From: Aminobacter sp. AP02
GTDB lineage: Bacteria; Pseudomonadota; Alphaproteobacteria; Rhizobiales; Rhizobiaceae
DNA length: 64,000 nt
NCBI RefSeq assembly: GCF_003148805.1
Contig: NZ_QGGX01000024.1
Coordinates: 1 to 64,000, forward strand
Direction: 5' to 3'
Each line of letters opens with the position of its first letter. Within the stretch, counting starts at the first letter, position 1. The position numbers and the translations under genes are program-made. Below are positions 60,781 through 64,000 of the stretch, piece after piece. Under the pieces are notes generated by a model. That model searched no databases. It saw only the letters and a program-made list of their open reading frames with translations, and had not been told where the DNA came from.

Positions 60781-62123
60781 CGCAGCCGATCGACGCCGAA
60801 TTTTTTCAAGACTTTTCCGAGTTCGACTTCGCCTCGCACAAGACGGTCGTGGCAGCGGTTTCAGGCGGCAGCGACTCGACAGCCCTTCTCCTTCTTCTCA
60901 AATCCCATTTCGAGCAGCACGCGCCATCAAGCCGCCTTTTGGCGGTGACCGTCGACCACGCGCTGCGGCCCGGTTCGGGCGTCGAGGCCGGGCAGGTGGC
61001 TCAGCTCTGCGCAAATCATGGCATTGATCACCGGACGATGCTTTGGGCGGGCGACAAGCCCGCGACTGGTATTGCGGCTGCCGCGCGAGATGCGCGCTAC
61101 GATCTGCTGGCCAAGGCTGCCCGCGATGCAGGTGCTACCATGGTCGTTACCGGTCACACCGCCGACGACCAGGCCGAAACCGTGCTTATGCGTGGCGCGC
61201 GCGGGACAGGCCGCGGCAGTGCTGGCATGGCGCCGGCAACCTTGTTTTGCGGCGACATGTGGATCGCCCGTCCCCTTCTCGGCCAGCGCCGCGAAAGACT
61301 GCGCGAAATGCTTCGGCTACGCGGCACGGGCTGGCTCGACGACCCGACCAACACCAACGAAGCCTATGAGCGGCCGCGCATGCGGCTGTCGCTGAGCGGC
61401 AATGGCGACCAGCGCATCGCGGCTGCATTGAGCCAAGCACGTCAGGCGGGCATCGCGAGAATTGAACTGGGTCTGCGCGCGGCAACGCTGATCGCCGAGT
61501 ACGGGAGCCGTGCAGCACCCGGCCTGCTCCGGCTCGATCCGGCTTTTGTCCATGTGGCCGATACCGATGCGACGGTCTACGCGCTGCGCATGCTGATCTC
61601 GGTCGCGGGGGGCATGGCACATTTGCCCGACGAGGCGCGGTTGCAGACCCTGTTGGCGAAGCTCGCCAACAGGTCGGCGCAGGAAAAACCTGCCCGCGCC
61701 ACATTGTCGCGTGCGCTTGTCGATGCGCGTAGCACCGGCATTTTTGTGCTGCGCGAGGGACGCGGATTGCCGCAGGCAATGTCACTGGAAGCTGGCATCT
61801 GGGACGGCCGCTACCGGTTTTCGTCACCCGAAGAAACGGAAGAATTGACCGTGGCACCGCTGGCCGATGCTGCCGCGAAGTCCATGTCATTGGAAGCAAA
61901 TGCGCCGCAAAGTCTTGTCAGAACTGCACTTGCGGCCGAGCCAGCACTTTGGCGGCAAGAAACATTTGTCGGCTTGGCACTTCTAACAAATGCAGTCGCG
62001 GTCGCCGCCCCTTGGGCGCGCTTCCTGCCGGCCTTCGACCTCGCCCCCGCAAAGGCTCTCCAAAAGTTGATCGGGGCGGACGCGATCCCAGTCTCGCCAT
62101 GCCATAGTCACATTGGTGTTTGA
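60774..62123 (+). CDS. tilS: tRNA(Ile)-lysidine synthetase TilS
   Basis: About 449 residues from a GTG at 60774 that overlaps the cpoB stop by seven bases. The PP-loop SGGSDS at residues 30-35 ([18 protein letters not shown]) is clear, as are [19 protein letters not shown] and [29 protein letters not shown]. The enzyme converts cytidine 34 of tRNA-Ile(CAU) to lysidine, needed to read AUA. It is often next to ftsH, as here. Confidence 0.93.
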   Translation: MLTQPIDAEFFQDFSEFDFASHKTVVAAVSGGSDSTALLLLLKSHFEQHAPSSRLLAVTVDHALRPGSGVEAGQVAQLCANHGIDHRTMLWAGDKPATGIAAAARDARYDLLAKAARDAGATMVVTGHTADDQAETVLMRGARGTGRGSAGMAPATLFCGDMWIARPLLGQRRERLREMLRLRGTGWLDDPTNTNEAYERPRMRLSLSGNGDQRIAAALSQARQAGIARIELGLRAATLIAEYGSRAAPGLLRLDPAFVHVADTDATVYALRMLISVAGGMAHLPDEARLQTLLAKLANRSAQEKPARATLSRALVDARSTGIFVLREGRGLPQAMSLEAGIWDGRYRFSSPEETEELTVAPLADAAAKSMSLEANAPQSLVRTALAAEPALWRQETFVGLALLTNAVAVAAPWARFLPAFDLAPAKALQKLIGADAIPVSPCHSHIGV

Positions 62124-62147
62124 CCTTAACCCAGACTTAGGGACGCG

Positions 62148-62179
62148 CTTGGCAATGTGGGGGCTGGTGCCTATGTTAG
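62148..62179 (+). promoter_or_regulatory. RpoH (sigma-32) type promoter for ftsH
   Basis: CTTG at 62148-62151, an 18-base spacer, then CCTATGTTAG at 62170-62179. This matches the alphaproteobacterial RpoH consensus CTTG-N17/18-CYTATNTNNG at every fixed position. It lies 55 bases before the ftsH start and after the tilS stop. Confidence 0.78.
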
Positions 62180-62233
62180 GGGCAAGCTTACTCTCACCAC
62201 GCGCGTTCTCCACGAACGACAACGGGATACTCG

Positions 62234-64000
<1,767 letters not shown>

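Overview
The window looks like chromosomal DNA of an alphaproteobacterium of the order Hyphomicrobiales (Rhizobiales), most like Mesorhizobium or a close Phyllobacteriaceae relative. The basis is the high G+C coding style, the ruvC-ruvA-ruvB / ybgC-tolQRAB-pal-cpoB-tilS-ftsH order, a 6S RNA upstream of 5-formyl-THF cyclo-ligase, a DUF1465/RcdA homologue and several rhizobial family proteins. The genus is inferred from remembered family resemblance, not from a search. No rRNA, tRNA, CRISPR array or complete insertion sequence was found.

Layout. 1-3212 holds most of a large autotransporter that leaves the window on the left. 3446-6588 carries a DUF2950/DUF3300 exported pair and a small membrane protein. 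6592-11162 has msrB, a CoxE-like VWA protein, a GH25 lipoprotein, a GNAT enzyme and a MoxR ATPase. 11163-14241 has a long inverted repeat, 6S RNA, 5-FCL, a YmdB-type phosphodiesterase and TerC. 14290-24705 is a set of small regulator-plus-enzyme units (ArsR with SRPBCC and VOC; HxlR with a GST; TetR with NmrA and DUF1772) around a MASE1-GGDEF protein, yebC, an RDD/SelW pair and ddl. 24890-33657 carries rpmE, an ABC exporter, a vapC relic, a nitroreductase, a complete autotransporter and a carboxypeptidase. 33715-34794 has two related small exported proteins with duplicated leaders. 35041-43961 has a MotA/MotB-like (or TolQ/OmpA-like) pair, hemolysin III, an inositol-phosphatase-like protein, efp, a Sel1-repeat protein, a ThiE-like protein, a TauE permease and an acyl-CoA ligase. 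44001-46353 has a frameshifted DUF2269 gene, a small haem-oxidase-like membrane protein, a probable small RNA and an rcdA homologue. 46444-49729 is ruvC-[AbrB, AbrB-VapC]-ruvA-ruvB. 49742-52876 is an accessory toxin-immunity island. 52951-64000 is a GH5 glycosidase followed by the tol-pal envelope cluster, tilS and the 5' part of ftsH.

The most unusual region is 49742-52876: a nuclease-like protein with the RecB-type H/E/D/DxK residues, coupled by an ATGA overlap to a 226-residue partner of no family I recognise. The partner gene is repeated twice more downstream, each extra copy broken by a different one-base deletion. I read this as a polymorphic-toxin-like effector with a decaying immunity array. 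The next best candidates are a CtrA-box-preceded small RNA at about 45520-45631 beside an rcdA homologue with its own CtrA box, and the duplicated leader/hairpin of the two small exported proteins.

Regulatory sites worth using: an RpoH-type promoter for ftsH, perfect palindromes between the divergent TetR and HxlR pairs, operator-like repeats in front of both AbrB genes, and an arsR gene whose start codon sits on its own promoter and operator.
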